The position numbers and the translations under genes were made by a program. A DNA stretch of 64,000 nucleotides from Artocarpus heterophyllus (lineage: Eukaryota; Streptophyta; Magnoliopsida; Rosales; Moraceae): contig CM046330.1 of NCBI GenBank assembly GCA_025403435.1, positions 25,483,507 through 25,547,506 of the forward strand. Direction: 5' to 3'. Shown in pieces: positions 34,841 to 48,310 of the stretch. Within the stretch, counting starts at the first letter, position 1. Every line of letters begins with the position of its first letter. Below the pieces are notes generated by a model, which searched no databases, was not told the DNA's origin, and saw only the letters and a list, made by a program, of their open reading frames with translations.

Positions 34841-37800
34841 AATACAATAAACACTAAACTCTCAATTTCTCACGCATATTATATACATTTCTTTTCTTTC
34901 CCTCTCACCATCTTCAAAAAAAAAAATAGAAAAACAAAATGCTCAATTAGTTTGATAAACTTTTTTTTGGAATTAAATTTTTAAGAATGTATCCATCATG
35001 TGGGCCTATGTGTTTACATAACCCGGTTGAGTTAAACATTATAAATAAATCTTATTTTCTTCCTAATTATTTCTTTCTTTGCAAGCACGCACGTTATGTG
35101 AAAACGTGCAACTTGCAGAAGTTAATAACTGTTCTTCCCCGTGTTTAATCATGCATATCGTTCAGTTATGTATATTATATAATCCATTTTATTATGACAA
35201 GAAAATGATTGCATCATATAATTATTTTGAATAATTCATTGTAAAGTAATTAGGAGAATTGACGGCTTCCAGACAAATTAGTTGACAATCCCTAAGGAAA
35301 AAAAAAAAAAAGTTGGCAAAGAAAAAATTAAAGTAGGTTTTAATGTTTGAAGTTCCCAACTATATTATATATAATATACAAGGTTGAAAGTGTCGAACTT
35401 TCTTGTTATAAAGTTGTTAAAACATTCCAGAAGGCTCGCATTCAAAACACATCTAAATAAAATAATAGTAATACATTTATTTGATCTGGATTGGGTTCCA
35501 AATTCAAATTCTTTCCCCCTTTTGTATTGAAAATCGAATTGTGTTGAATTACAATATTGAAAAAGATCCAACTTACATTTAAAAAAAAAAAACAAAGAAA
35601 AAAGAAAAAAGATCCAAATTATCGCCATCAATGTTTGAATTATCGCATTTGACCCTAATTTTGAATACCTTAGATGTCAAACTGAAAAGTTTTTCAGTGG
35701 ATTACGTTCAATATCCACCAAAGTCAACGACGGTTCCCATAGTTATTATATGTTTTTTTATCTTTGTTATTAATTTCTTTGTTTATCTTTTCCCCAAATT
35801 TTTCCTTTCAATAGATACGTACGTATATACATACATAAAGAAATGATTATTCTTTCCAATAGGGGAAAAAATATAGCAGCTATCGTCAAGTAATAGGGGA
35901 AACAAGGGCCTCTGTTTGGAAGGCATTTTAAAAATTGGTTTTAGTTTGGATATGAAAATAGAAATGAGAATTCTTGACAAAAAAATGCAGTCAGTTTTTT
36001 TTTTTCTAAGAGACTTTTTTTTTTCTAACATGAACTTTATTCAAACTAAAAATAGTAAAAATAAAATCGTCCTTGACTACCCACTGTAGGTAAATTGCTA
36101 TATAGGTAATTAAAATTTTAGTAATATACTTGTAGGGGTCCGATTTAGACAGGCCTAAATCAGTGGCCCAATCTTGAGCCTAAGTATTCTTGCTGTCCAA
36201 GCTGTGTATGGAGACAAACAAGCCCAATTGTATTAAACAGCGCCCAAGGCTTGATTTGTTCGCTCTAGGCGATCCAGGCCTCCGATCCGCTGCGCTTATC
36301 TTAGTCGAATTGTCACATGTCTAGCTCTACAGTCGGTGTAGTCAATGTGCCTAACTTATCTGGAAGATTGATCGAGTTCAAGTTGATAGCCATTGAGGGA
36401 GTTACCGTCCACGAAATAGGCAGTTACACAACTTATGAAAGATGAAAATGTTGGAGCAATGACAGAATGACATGTTTCCCACTCCTAATTTTTCAATTGC
36501 TTAGATCCATCACCCTCAATGCCAGAACCAGCATACTGACTCTAGCCTCTATAAATAGGCCTAGAGACCTTCACTCAGGGGGACAGACTCATTTTTATGC
36601 ACACACGCCTATTAAAATGCATTTGTACTTTCATGCGTCTTTTTGTTTCCCTAGAATTTTCATAAGCATTTCAGATTGTAGTAGGTTTCATATCTAGTGG
36701 CAAATCTCCTCGTCAACTGGCAAATCTCCTCGTCAACAGTGAACGTAGCTCAAATTAAATAAATCACTATAAAATCTTGTGTGGTATCTTTATTCAGTAT
36801 GCCTGTTTCTCTGATTTTTGTTTATGATTCATGTTGTGGTTTGCAACTAACGCTTATCTTTCTAATTCTAAGTTTGACTCATGTTAGGACCTAATAATGA
36901 TGATCAACGGCCCAATTAATTCAAATTTATCTGTTAATTAAATATTGATATAATTTAGTTTAATTGTAGATCTAAGATCCACATAGACTAATAATGATTA
37001 GTATATTAATAATTACTTAATATGTTTGTAGATCATTAGTATCTTTAATTAAGTTTTTAAGTAAATTATTAATTATTTTTTGATTTTTTGAATACTAAAT
37101 ATTTGCCTTTTTATTTAATTACTAATCACTAATTGTTAATTATTTAATTATTAATATTCTACATAATCACTCCTTATTAATTAATTATTTTTAATTGATA
37201 ACGCTTAATTAAAAAATAATAATTAAGCACTAAGGATTAATTAATCAATTTAATAGAGAAGGAATGATTTTTCAAAATTTTTAATTGAAAATTATTTATT
37301 TAATTACTAATTTTATTGAAGATGGAAATTAGACAAGAAAAACAACTTTTGGGCTTTTTCCTCTTCTTCATTAAAAAAAAAAAAAAAAAACTACTTTCAA
37401 ACTGTATAAATCATTTAAAAAAAACAAAAAGACTATTTAAGAATTGTTTCCAATAATAAATTTATCGAAAAGTGTCAAGAATATTTTCAAAACAAAACAA
37501 AACAAGGTTGGGTCTTTTTTATTTCCTCATCTTCTTATCATTTTCATCCCAACTTTCAACAATCCTCTGCACCAGAGACCCTCAGGGATTTATCTCTCGG
37601 GTAATATTTATATTCTTTTCTTTTTTGTCGTTTTAGTATTTTCACATTATAAATGTGTCCACACTTAGATCTCATTCCCTATGGTGATAAGTTTGATCCA
37701 CTCAAATCTTAATCTAGTTGTGGTAGCTTGCTTATGTTTGTTTTCGTACGCTTTTAAGTGGTTTCTTATCAGATTTATAGTTTTCGATGTGTTAGTTATG

Positions 37801-38098
37801 GAAGATTTTACGTAAATAAAAATTGATATCGACAACATAGAGGATGTTTTGAAAGAGACAAAATTATTTCTTTTGGAGCTCGATTTTTCACCTTTGCAAT
37901 GTAGCAAGCACCTAATTACCTTCTTGGTTCCTACAGAAACAATAGTTTGACTGTAGTGGATTATTTATATCGAACCATGTATTTCTTTCTCTTTTTTATG
38001 TGAGGGGATGCAAAAATATTTATTTCACTGACGTAACTTAATAATAAATCATATAATGTTGAGTCTATAACTAATTGATTCATCCTACTTTTTTATGT

Positions 38099-38133
<35 letters not shown>

Positions 38134-38600
38134 ACGATTTAAAACAGACAAAGATGCTAATCAGCTCGTGGTCTAAACACACGACCAAAGTATTGTGTTT
38201 CTTTCCCAAGAACAAAATATGGATTTACTTTGTACAAAAAAATGATGGTGCAAAACAGCAGTACATAAGAAATAGATATTGGGTTAATTAAGCCCGGTTT
38301 AGCTAATAACACTACTCTAAAACAAATCAATAGAAAGTAGCAGCAAGCCAACAACCAGCAAGAACACCAAAGTTGAACACAATCAAGACTTCTGTAAATT
38401 ACTACAGAATACAACGCTATAGCAATTATATTTTGCAATTAAGCCTCCTGATCATGCTTGATGTGTCATGCGGAGGAGGGTACTTTTTGCCTTGGATCAT
38501 CCAAGTTTGCTCCAGACAAGCTAAAATTTGCTCATACATAAACCCGTAAATTTGCTTACTCGCTCATCAAATCGTACGTTATCCATTACCAATATGTATT

Positions 38601-39120
38601 TGTTGGAATTAAAATATAAAACGCAGCAGAAGGAACGGATCATTGACAAACAAAAATTTTCTGAAAACTTTATTCATCAAGAATATAATAGAAAGCTTTG
38701 GGAAGTTTACTAACCTTTTGAAGACTATCAGGGTATCCAAGCGTTCTACTTTGACACCACGATCTTCCAATCTAGGTCCCACACCAATGGAAAGATGAGT
38801 GGGTGTCAAACTACAAGAATAAATTTTTCTCACACTTTTCTGAATCTGCTATATACTCAACACATGAGATAACAAACTTTTTTTCAGAGAAAAACTCAGT
38901 TTTTCTCTCTGGGTATTCTGCAAAAGTTAAGTGAATTAAAAAACTGTTAAGATAACTGTTATCTCTCCCATTTTATATCTGAGCCATTAGTAATTTTTCA
39001 ATTAATTTCAAATTTAAAATAACCATCATATCAGATATATGAGGAAATGATATATTTTGCATGATTCTAACCTTTTTTTCCTTTCACTTTTTTTTTTTAA
39101 TCCAAATCAAGATATGATTC

Positions 39121-39158
<38 letters not shown>

Positions 39159-40622
39159 TATGCACTTAAAAATCGTTTACGTGAAACGTAAACTTTCCCT
39201 GTTTTTTAATTTAATTTATCGAATCACTAAGTGATTCGTACAACATATATATATATATATAAGGTAAAAAAAAAAGTAAGCGTTTACTTTATGTAAACGA
39301 ATTCAAAAGAAATAATATATATAAATTAATATATTATAAAATCTTTTATATATATATATATAAGATTTGGTTCAAAATTATATATATATATATATTTCTA
39401 AATTTAAATTCAAAAATAAATCACATTTATTTAAGAATAGATTTCAAAATTAATCAACTAATACTCAGTTAAATGTGACAACATTTATCACATTACATTA
39501 TGTGTAACAGAGAACATTTTTCTATGTCAAATTAACAATTCAAGTGTGAAATAATTAATTCAGAATTCAATAATTTCAAACTAAAAATGTATAATTCATT
39601 CTATGCATAAATCTAATATAGTGTTACAGAAGTAGTATTGGGGACCTATGGACCTATAACTTAAGCTCGAATAAATTTTACTATTAATTAAACTTTTTGA
39701 TTAATGTGCCAAATTTATTAGTTTCAGTGTTATTCCACTAAAAACTTGAAACTGAACTCTTGATATTATAGTAAAATTACTTAAAGAAAATTAGCGAGTA
39801 GTCCATTGATATAATCATTACATATAAGTCAGTCCTCCATAAATAGTTCATAATAAGAGCTAGGTTCAATATCCATTTATCTCTCTTATTACATCTTTAT
39901 TCTTGAGTTCTAATAATTCTCTAAGGAATAGTTAATTCATAATCTTATTATGAACGAGCGCTTTACTGTTCAAACCTCGAATTATCACTCAAGAAAACTA
40001 TTTTTCTAACTTCCATAAGGAAGGAATGGATTCTACATCTGTATAATATTATTTCCAGTCATTTATTATGTTATGTTTCCAAGATGCTAAGTTATGATCT
40101 GTGCTTAGACAAATCTTACCATGCAAGTCAAAAAATATAATGTCATAAATAGGAGTCTAATAAATACTCAGGATTATGACTGTCAAATATATGATCATCA
40201 TAGTGATAAATTTGAATACTCTATTTGTAATGGATGATTATTAGAGATTCATAATTTATTTGGTCCAATCTTATATAATCTCATTATATAAAGTACCTCC
40301 AATTCAATGTCTCTATATTAATAGCCCGGATAATGACTATTTCATTCTAAATGAGATTGGACCGTACTTGTAATATTTAATTAAAGATCCCAAACTTTAA
40401 TTAATTATTACAGACTATTTAGATTATTATCTATAAATTTTATCCTTAAGCATATAACTCTTATATGCTAAATTTATAGTGACATAAATAATCATGGAAT
40501 TTTCTCGATGTTTATAAATGCATTCATAATACATATAGAAACCAAAATAATTATAAATGACGCTTTATTTATTTATTATCAATGTGTACAATGTCACAGC
40601 TTTTAGGGCACCAAACCCAACA
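38601..40622 (-). repeat. 3' LTR of the minus-strand copia
   Basis: 2022 bp. It contains (AT)n runs and the inverted repeat GTTTACGTGAAACGTAAAC at 39175-39193, which also occurs at 32699-32717 and 46799-46817 in the sister LTRs. Confidence 0.92.
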
Positions 40623-40633
40623 ATCTCTCACTT
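40623..40633 (-). promoter_or_regulatory. Polypurine tract of the minus-strand copia
   Basis: AAGTGAGAGAT on the minus strand, between the pol stop codon and the 3' LTR. Confidence 0.85.
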
Positions 40634-40636
40634 GCC

Positions 40637-43600
40637 CTAAAGCAGGTGAGACATGTCTCTTAGACCTAAGCCTTCCAAGTGTGCCTCGAAACTCTTTGCA
40701 GGTAACGTCTTGGTGAAAGGGTCGGCAATGTTGTTTTTCGACGCTATCTTCACAACTTCTACATCACCTCGATATACTATTTCTCTGTTCAAATGATATT
40801 TTCTCTCTATATGCTTTCCTCTTTTGTGGCTTCTAGGTTCTCTTGAATTTGCCACTGTACCACTATTATCACAATATCGTGTGAGTGGTTTATCCATGAT
40901 TGGAACTACTTCTAGATCATTTAAGAACTTACGGAACCAAACAGCTTCTTTAGCTGCTTCACAAATAGCCACATATTCAGCTTCTATAGTTGAATCAGCA
41001 ATACAAGATTGTTTGATGCTTCTCCAAACTATGGCTCCACCACCAAAAGTAAACACTGATCCAAACGTAGATTTACGTGTGTCTTTGTCTGATTGAAAAA
41101 CACAATCAATGTATCCAATGGGAATCAAATTTACACCAGAATATACTAGCATATAGTTTCTTGTTCTCCTGAGATACTTGAGAATATGTTTAACCGCTAC
41201 CCAATGATGCAATCTTGGGTTGGATTGATACCGACTGACTATACCCACCGCATAGCAAATGTCAGGTCTTGTACACAACATGGGATACATTAGACTTCCC
41301 ACTACAGATGCATAGGGTACCCGTCTCATGTTTTCTTCCTCTTAAGGTGTCTTAGGACACTGCTCTTTTGAAAGATTAACTCCATGATGTGTAGGTGAAT
41401 TACCTTTCTTGGAGTTTTGCATCGAAAATCTGATAAGCACTTTATCGATATACAATGCCTAAGACAGCGCCGACAATTTGTTCTTGCGATCTCTTATGAG
41501 TTGGATTCTAAGAACATAACTTGCCTCTCCCAAATCTTTCATTTAGAATTGGTTGGCCAGCCATTTCTTTACATTAGACAATACGCCTACATCATTCCCA
41601 ATGAGTAGGATATCATCTACATAAAGAACCAAGAAGACCACCTTCTTATCTTTGATGTACTTATATACACAAGGTTCATCAACATTTGATTGAAACCATA
41701 AGATTTGATCGCCTCATCAAATCTTAGGTTCCAGGATCTTGAAGCTTGCTTGAGTCCATAGATGGACCTCTGCAACTTGCAAACTTTTTGCTCTTGACCT
41801 TTGACTACAAACCCTTCTGGTTGCACCATATAGATGCTTTCCTCAAGATAGCCATTCAGAAAGGTAGTCTTGACATCCATTTGCCATATCTCATAATCAA
41901 GACATGCAGAAATGGATAAAAGAATTCGAATGGATTTAAGCATAGCTACGGGCGAGAAAGTTTCTTCATAGTCAACTCCCTCCTTTTGGGTATAACCCTT
42001 TGCCACAAGCCTAGCTTTGAAAGTCTCAACTTTCCCATCCACTCCTCTTTTCTTCTTGTAAATCCATTTGCACCCTATTAGTTTTATCCCTTCAGGTAGA
42101 TCTACAAGTTCCTACACTGAATTGGAGTACATGGACTCCATTTCAAGGTTCATAGCCTCTAGCCATTTCTCCTTCTCGGAATCTTCTATTGTATCACGAT
42201 ATGTTAATGGATCATCCTCACCATTATCAGAGATAGCAACATGTGCTTCTCCAATTTTCCTGTAGCGAGCATGTAGTCTCACAACCCTCCCACTACGTCG
42301 AGGTTGTATGACATTCTGATCGGGAGATGTGGTCTCCTCATTTTGTCATTCAACAACGGTTATCGGTTGCGGTTTGATTTGATCAGAAAGTAACTCTTCA
42401 AGTACAACTTTGCTACGAGGTTTATAGTTTGTCATATAATCATTCTCTAGAAAAGTGGTATTTATTGATACAAATACCTTCTTTTCCTATGGACTATAAA
42501 ACAAACCTCCCCTCATTCCCTTTGGATATCCCACAAACAAGCATACTTCAAAACATGGTTCTAGCTTCCCGTTCTTTCCTTTTAATACATGTGCTGGACA
42601 CCCCTATATACGAATATGTCGCAAACTAGGTTTGTGACCATTCCATAACTCTAAAGGTGTTTTTGGAATAAACTTAGATAGAACTATGTTTAGAAAATAT
42701 ACTGCAGTATGTAGTGCATATCCCCAAAACGAAGTGGGTAATGATGAGTAGTTGAGCACTGGTAACGTCAGATTTCTTCTCTCTACAACACCATTTTGTT
42801 GTGGTGTTCCAGGTGCAGTAAGTTGTGATAGAATACCATGTTCTATCATATAGTCCTTGAATTTAGTATTAAGGTATTCCCCTCCTTGATCAAATCGAAG
42901 AGTCTTCATCGTCTTTCCTAATTGCTTTTCAGCTTCCGCTTGGAATTCTTTGAACTTTCTAAAAGTTTCAGATTTCCTTTGGATTAGGTACATGTATCCA
43001 TACCTTGAATAATCGTCAATAAATGTGACAAAATATTCGTAACCACCATGTGCTTGTATATTCAATGGACCGTAGACGTTTGAATGTATTAGCTCAAGTG
43101 GTTCCTTGGCCCTTTCGCCTTTTCCAAAGAAAGGCCTTTTAATCATTTTACCATCAAAACAAGATTCACAAACTGGTAGAGAACTAACTTTTAGTTCTTT
43201 TAAAGGACCATCCTTTACTAGTCTGTTAATCTGCTAATGTTAACGTGACCTAATCTATGGTGCTATAGGTATGTTTCGTTATTAGAAGAAATCTTTTGCT
43301 TCTTGGGTTTTGGTTGTTCAACTTTGAACATTTTAGTATTGAGCAGTGATTTTTCATTGGGCCTTAAAGTATAAAGCCCATTTTTCAGATGCGTAGAACA
43401 AATATTCAAACCATTTCTAGAAATATTAACATAATTATTATAAAAAGAAACATTGAACATTTGTTCAAATAACCTGGAAACAGAAATCAAATTTCTACGA
43501 AAATAAGGAATGTAATCAACATTGTCCAAAATTACAAACTTATTTCTAAAATAAAGTTTAACGACTCCCACTGCTCTTGCCGAAACAACCTCTCCTGTTC

Positions 43601-43720
43601 CCACTCTCATCGTTTGTTCCCTGTTAGTAAGCTCCCTTGAAGAACTAAGCATCTGCAAAGAAGAACAAATATGGTTAGTTGCCCATGAATCAATTATCCA
43701 AGGTGAAGTATCATCTTCAA
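40637..43720 (-). pseudogene. Copia pol: protease, integrase, RT, RNase H, frame-broken
   Basis: Read right to left. The protease motif at 43689-43691 onward is DSWATNH in place of DSGATNH (Gly to Trp, codon 43683-43685), which should inactivate it. Pre-integrase follows at 43658-43263. Integrase is at 43146-42604, with HSNVYG in place of the usual HSDVCG (first catalytic Asp lost), FDQGGEY in place of SDRGGEY, and the [16 protein letters not shown] block. RT N-terminal half is at 42042-41617, with the YVDD codons near 41620-41609 in a different frame. RNase H is at 41329-40637 and ends DPFTKTLPAK. At least three frame changes and several stops are present. Confidence 0.9.
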
Positions 43721-43796
43721 CTAAACAAGCTTCTAAAACAAGTAAATCTGATTTACTGTTGTTCTTCTTTTCTTTGAGCTCCTGAAGATACTTCTT

Positions 43797-44608
43797 GCAG
43801 TTTCTCTTCCAGTGCCCAACTATGCTGCAATGGAAACATTTTCCTTTAGGCTTCTTTTGGTTTGAGCTCTTTTTGCTGTTGTTGCTTTTGTTCTTCTTAG
43901 GTTGCCTTCCATTTTTAGCCTTACCACTTCCTTCAGTCCTCTTCCTCTTCTTATTCTTTTAAGTAGAAGAGGAGGGTTGAGCTTCTACAACATTTGCCTC
44001 ACCTTCTTTAGTCTTTTCTTTCGAAATAGACTCGAAGGTTTGTAGCTCATTAAGCAACTCAGTCATATTATATTTCAGCTTGTTCATAAAATAGTTGCTT
44101 TTGAACTGAAGGAACGCAGGGGAGAGGGTTTCCAAAATCATCCCCACCTGTGTGGCTTCATCTAGCACTGCCTGATTCTCCTCGGCCTCATGGAGATAGT
44201 TAACCAAGTTGAGAATATGTTCTCTGACCGAAATCCCTGCCTTTATTTTGGTATTCATTACGGCCTTAACGGCTTCGTGGCGGGCCTTTTCAGAAGGTTT
44301 GCTAAACATGTCTTGTAGAGGTTGCATTATCTCATAAGCGGTCTCCATGCTTTTGTGCTTCATCCTAAGCACGTCAGACATGCCAGCCAAAAGAAAACAG
44401 TGGGCCTTGTTGTTTGCTTGGATCCAATGATCATATGCTTCTCATACATTATGAGGAGCATTGGTAGCAGACGATAGAGGACATTCTTTTGTCAGATAAG
44501 CTTGTAATTTTTGCAAATTAGTATAATGTTCATGTTACTCTTCCACTTGACAAAATGATATCCGATTAATTTTTCATTTAAGAGAATAACGATGATTGGA
44601 TTAGACAT
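43797..44608 (-). pseudogene. Copia gag of the minus-strand element
   Basis: It starts at the ATG at 44606-44608 (MSNPII...GYHFVKWKSNMNIIL, a weakened version of the family start). A frameshift near 44450 precedes the well-kept core AGMSDVLRMKHKSMETAYEI (44390 onward). A stop near 43961 precedes a basic stretch, and a perfect CX2CX4HX4C zinc knuckle (CFHCSIVGHWKRNC) lies at 43797-43838. It would form particles and bind RNA; it is broken now. Confidence 0.85.
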
Positions 44609-46182
44609 TGTTGCTGTAATAAATAAATAAAATAACATAAATTAAATGGTTGCATAAACATCATAAATATATGTTTTGGAATAGTAAACGTGATGCATGA
44701 TGCATATGGAAAAACACAAAATAATATTTTACTAATTCTACGATTATTTAACTTTAATAAATAAAGTGTCGCCGTAGGGTAGGTCAAATTATTTATGAAT
44801 TGAATTGAGACATTCTTAATTAATAAATATATTCAAAATATCTCATATTTTCTATATTTTTTAATAACCGTTTATTTTTCGTTAAGATATAATTAACAAT
44901 TTAATTATGTCTTTATGAGTATAACCCACTATTTTGGATTTTAACAACTTAACTAAAAATTGCCGCCATAGGGTAGGTCAATTTTGAAATATATTATAAA
45001 ATCCTATATCTTAGAAGCCAACTTTGTTATTGATTTAAATGGACACCCTCCGTAGGGAGGACGAAATCAAAGCGTCGCGAGGCGCCACCGAAATCTCACG
45101 GTGTTGTGCTAATAGTGAAGACTGTAGGTTATATTGTCATATTACCTTCTCCCAGTCATTATTTTAAAAGATTTGTTTTATCTTATAAAACATCATATGT
45201 TTCATAACTCTAGTAAATAAAAACAATTTTTAATTACTAGGTTATACTATGTGTTAATAGATTCCCATTCTACTTATACTTAAATAAATTACCAAATTTT
45301 CTAAAAATCTAAATTTATTATAAATTGTCTAAGCTTCCCAATATTAAATAATTTTAAATTAGATAACTTAGAACTAATGTGAATTTTACCAAGTCTTAAC
45401 TATTAAAACTAAATTCACATTATTCGGTTAATTAATAAATTAAGATTCTATGAAACCAATGCAATTAATTTAATCTATTAAATTAATTCTAACACATATT
45501 AAATCATTTTATAAACACCTTTATAAAAAAAAATAATATGCAAGTGTAAGCATGTCATGTTATAACAATATAAGTGGGCACTTTTCTAGATGGCATGTTA
45601 TAATCCACGAACATGTTATCACAATCATTACATGAAAATAAAGCATGAAAATAAATATTGAATTTTTGACCAGGTCCTTTTGGATAATTAAATTACAACC
45701 CATAAAAAAATGAAAAGAAAAAATTACAAAGGTCTTCTTGTAATTTATACATAATTCCCTAATCCAATTTTGCAGTCTTCATCAGTGGTTTACTGTGCAA
45801 TAATCTGCTGGGTTACCTTCGAAATTTGATTGGCCCAAAGTTCTCAATTGAGCCAAAAAATCCAATGGACTTCTTTTTCTTCATCGCTCTATGTGTAGCA
45901 GGTGAAGAAGAGGAGAAAAGAAAAAAAAATGAAAGAAAAATAATAATTACAAAAAATCCTATACCCCTTTATGATTTTACACAGATTTAATCTAATCAAA
46001 CTGAAATAAAATTATCAATCCAAAAGGACCATATAATTAATGACCAAAAATCCATTTATTAAACAACCATTCATCACATGAATAAAAATAACAAAGATGC
46101 AAAGTGTCCACAAACATGCATCAAAAAACATGATATTATCAAAATAAAATCATGTTAATTAAAATTATTTATGCTATAACCC
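44609..46182 (-). other. Untranslated leader of the minus-strand copia
   Basis: About 1.6 kb of AT-rich leader. Apart from the hairpin row, nothing coding is seen. Confidence 0.65.
44756..45069 (-). ncRNA. Leader hairpin row of the minus-strand copia
   Basis: Three potential stem-loops lie at 44756-44797 (AATAAATAA/TTATTTAT), 44956-44985 (AAAATTG/CAATTTT) and 45030-45069 (TGATTT/AAATCA). On the plus strand their loops contain GCCGTAGGGTAGGTC, GCCATAGGGTAGGTC and CCGTAGGGAGGAC, so the loop is conserved among them. The position relative to gag is like that in the young copia. Folding is judged by eye. Confidence 0.55.
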
Positions 46183-46194
46183 GCTCTGATGCCA
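46183..46194 (-). promoter_or_regulatory. Primer-binding site, one mismatch
   Basis: The minus strand reads TGGCATCAGAGC, one base off the initiator tRNA-Met complement, 2 bp from the 5' LTR. Confidence 0.88.
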
Positions 46195-46196
46195 TT

Positions 46197-46740
46197 TGTT
46201 GGAATTAAAATATGAAACACAGCGGAAGGAATGGATCGTTGACAAACAAAATTTTCTGAAAACTTTATTCATCGGGAATAACTATATAATTTTAATTAAT
46301 AATAGAAAGCTCTGAAAAGTTTACCAACCTTTTGAAGACTATCAGGGTATCTTAGCTTTCCTCTTTTACACTACGATCTTCCAATCCAAGCCTCCACACC
46401 AATGAAAAGACGAGTGGGCATCAAACTGCAAGAATGAATTTTCCTCACACTTTTCTAAATCTGCTATGTACTTAACACATAAGATATAGACTTTTTTTTT
46501 AGAGAAGAACGGTCAGTTTTTCTCTCTAAGTATTCTGTAAAAGTTAAGTGAATTAAAAAACTTTTGAGATAACTGTTATCTCTCCTTTTTTATATCTGAC
46601 CCATTAGTAATTTTTCAATTAATTTCAAATTTAAAATAACCACCATATCAGATATATGAGGAAATTATATATTTTGCATGATTCTAACCTTTTTTTCCTT
46701 TCTCTTTTTTTTTTTTTAAATCCGAATCAAGATATGATTC

Positions 46741-46785
<45 letters not shown>

Positions 46786-48265
46786 GCACTTAAAAATCGT
46801 TTACGTGAAACGTAAACTTCCCCCTTTTTTTTTAATTTAATTTACCGAATCACAAAGTGATTCGTACAACATATATTTATATATATATATATATATATAT
46901 ATACGGTAAAAAAAAAGTAAACGTTTACTTTATGTAAACGAATTCAAAAAAAAAAAATATATCTATATATTAATATATTATAAAATCTTATATATATATA
47001 TAAGATTTGGTTCAAATATATATATATATATATCTAAATCTAAATTTAAAAATAAATCACATTTATTTAAGAATAGATTTTAAAATTAATCAATTAATTA
47101 ATTAATTAATACTCAGTTAAATGTGTCAACATTTATTATATTATATTATGTGTCAGAGATGACATTTTTCTGTGTTACATTAATAATTCAAGTGTGAAAT
47201 AATTAATTCCAAATTCAATAATTTCAAACTAAATATGTATAATTTATTCTATGCATAAATCCAATATAGTGTTACAGAGGTGGTATTGGGGACCTATGGA
47301 CCTATAACCCAAGTTCCAATAAATTTGACTATTAATTAAACTCTTTGATTAATATGCTAAATTTATTAGTTTCAGTGTTATTCTACTAAAAACTTGAAAC
47401 TGAACTCTTAAGATTGTAGTAAAATTACTCAAAGAAAATTAGCGAGTAGTCCATTGATATAATCATTACATATAAGTCAGTCCTTCATAAATAGTTCATA
47501 ATAAGAGCTAGGTTCAATATCTGTTCACATCTCTTATTACATCTTTATTCTTTTCCAATAATTCTCTAATGAACAGTTAATTCATAATCTTATTATGAAC
47601 GAGCGCTCTACTGTTCAAACTTCGAATTATCATTCAAGAGAACTATTTTTCTAACTTACATAAGGAAGGAATGGATTTCATATATGTATAATATTATTCC
47701 CAACTATTTACTACGTTATGTTCCAAGATGCTAAGTTATGATCTGTACTTAGACAAATTTTACTATGCAAGTCAAAAAACATAATGTCATAAGTAGGAGT
47801 CTAATAAATACTCATGACTAAGATTATCAAATATATGATTATCATAGTGATAAATTTAAATACTCTATTTGTAACAGATGATTATTAGAGATTCATAATT
47901 TATTTGGTCCAGTCTTATATAATCTCATTATATAAAGTACCTCCAATCCAATGTCTTTATATTAATAGCTCGGATAATGACTATTTCATTCTAAATGAGA
48001 TTAGACCGTACTTGTAATATTTAATTAAATATCTCAAACTTTAATTAATTATTACAGACTATTTAAATTATTATTTATAATTTTATCCTTAAGCATATAA
48101 CACTTATATGCTAAATTTATAGTGACATAAATAATCATGGAATTTTTTCAATGTTTATAAATGCATTCATAATACATATAGCAACCAAAATAATTATAAA
48201 TGACACTTTATTTATTTATTATCAATGTGTACAGTGTCACAGTTTTTATGACACTAAACCCAACA
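46197..48265 (-). repeat. 5' LTR of the minus-strand copia
   Basis: 2069 bp, TGTTGG...CCAACA. Its (AT)n runs (46747-46781 and 46879-46902) are longer than in the sister LTRs. It carries the GTTTACG/CGTAAAC inverted repeat at 46799-46817 and a perfect palindrome GTAAACGTTTAC near 46917. Confidence 0.92.
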
Positions 48266-48310
48266 GTATTGGCTGCAAGAAAGCTCCATTCATATTTTTA
48301 TGATGTGTTT

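Larger units (their letters stand above)
34841..41230. repeat. Tandem segmental duplication, copy 2
   Basis: It is collinear with copy 1 with a few percent differences plus small indels in A/T runs. It lacks the solo LTR. It continues without a break into the complete copia element at 38601. No host gene is seen in 34841-38600. Confidence 0.88.
38601..48265 (-). mobile_element. Complete but decayed minus-strand Ty1/copia retrotransposon
   Basis: A 9665-bp element with LTRs at 38601-40622 (3') and 46197-48265 (5'), both TGTTGG...CCAACA, and the target duplication GTATT at 38596-38600 and 48266-48270. It has a primer site, a polypurine tract, a leader with hairpins, gag and pol. Frameshifts and stops throughout make it non-autonomous. 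It is related to, but clearly distinct from, the young copia at 12635. Confidence 0.94.
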
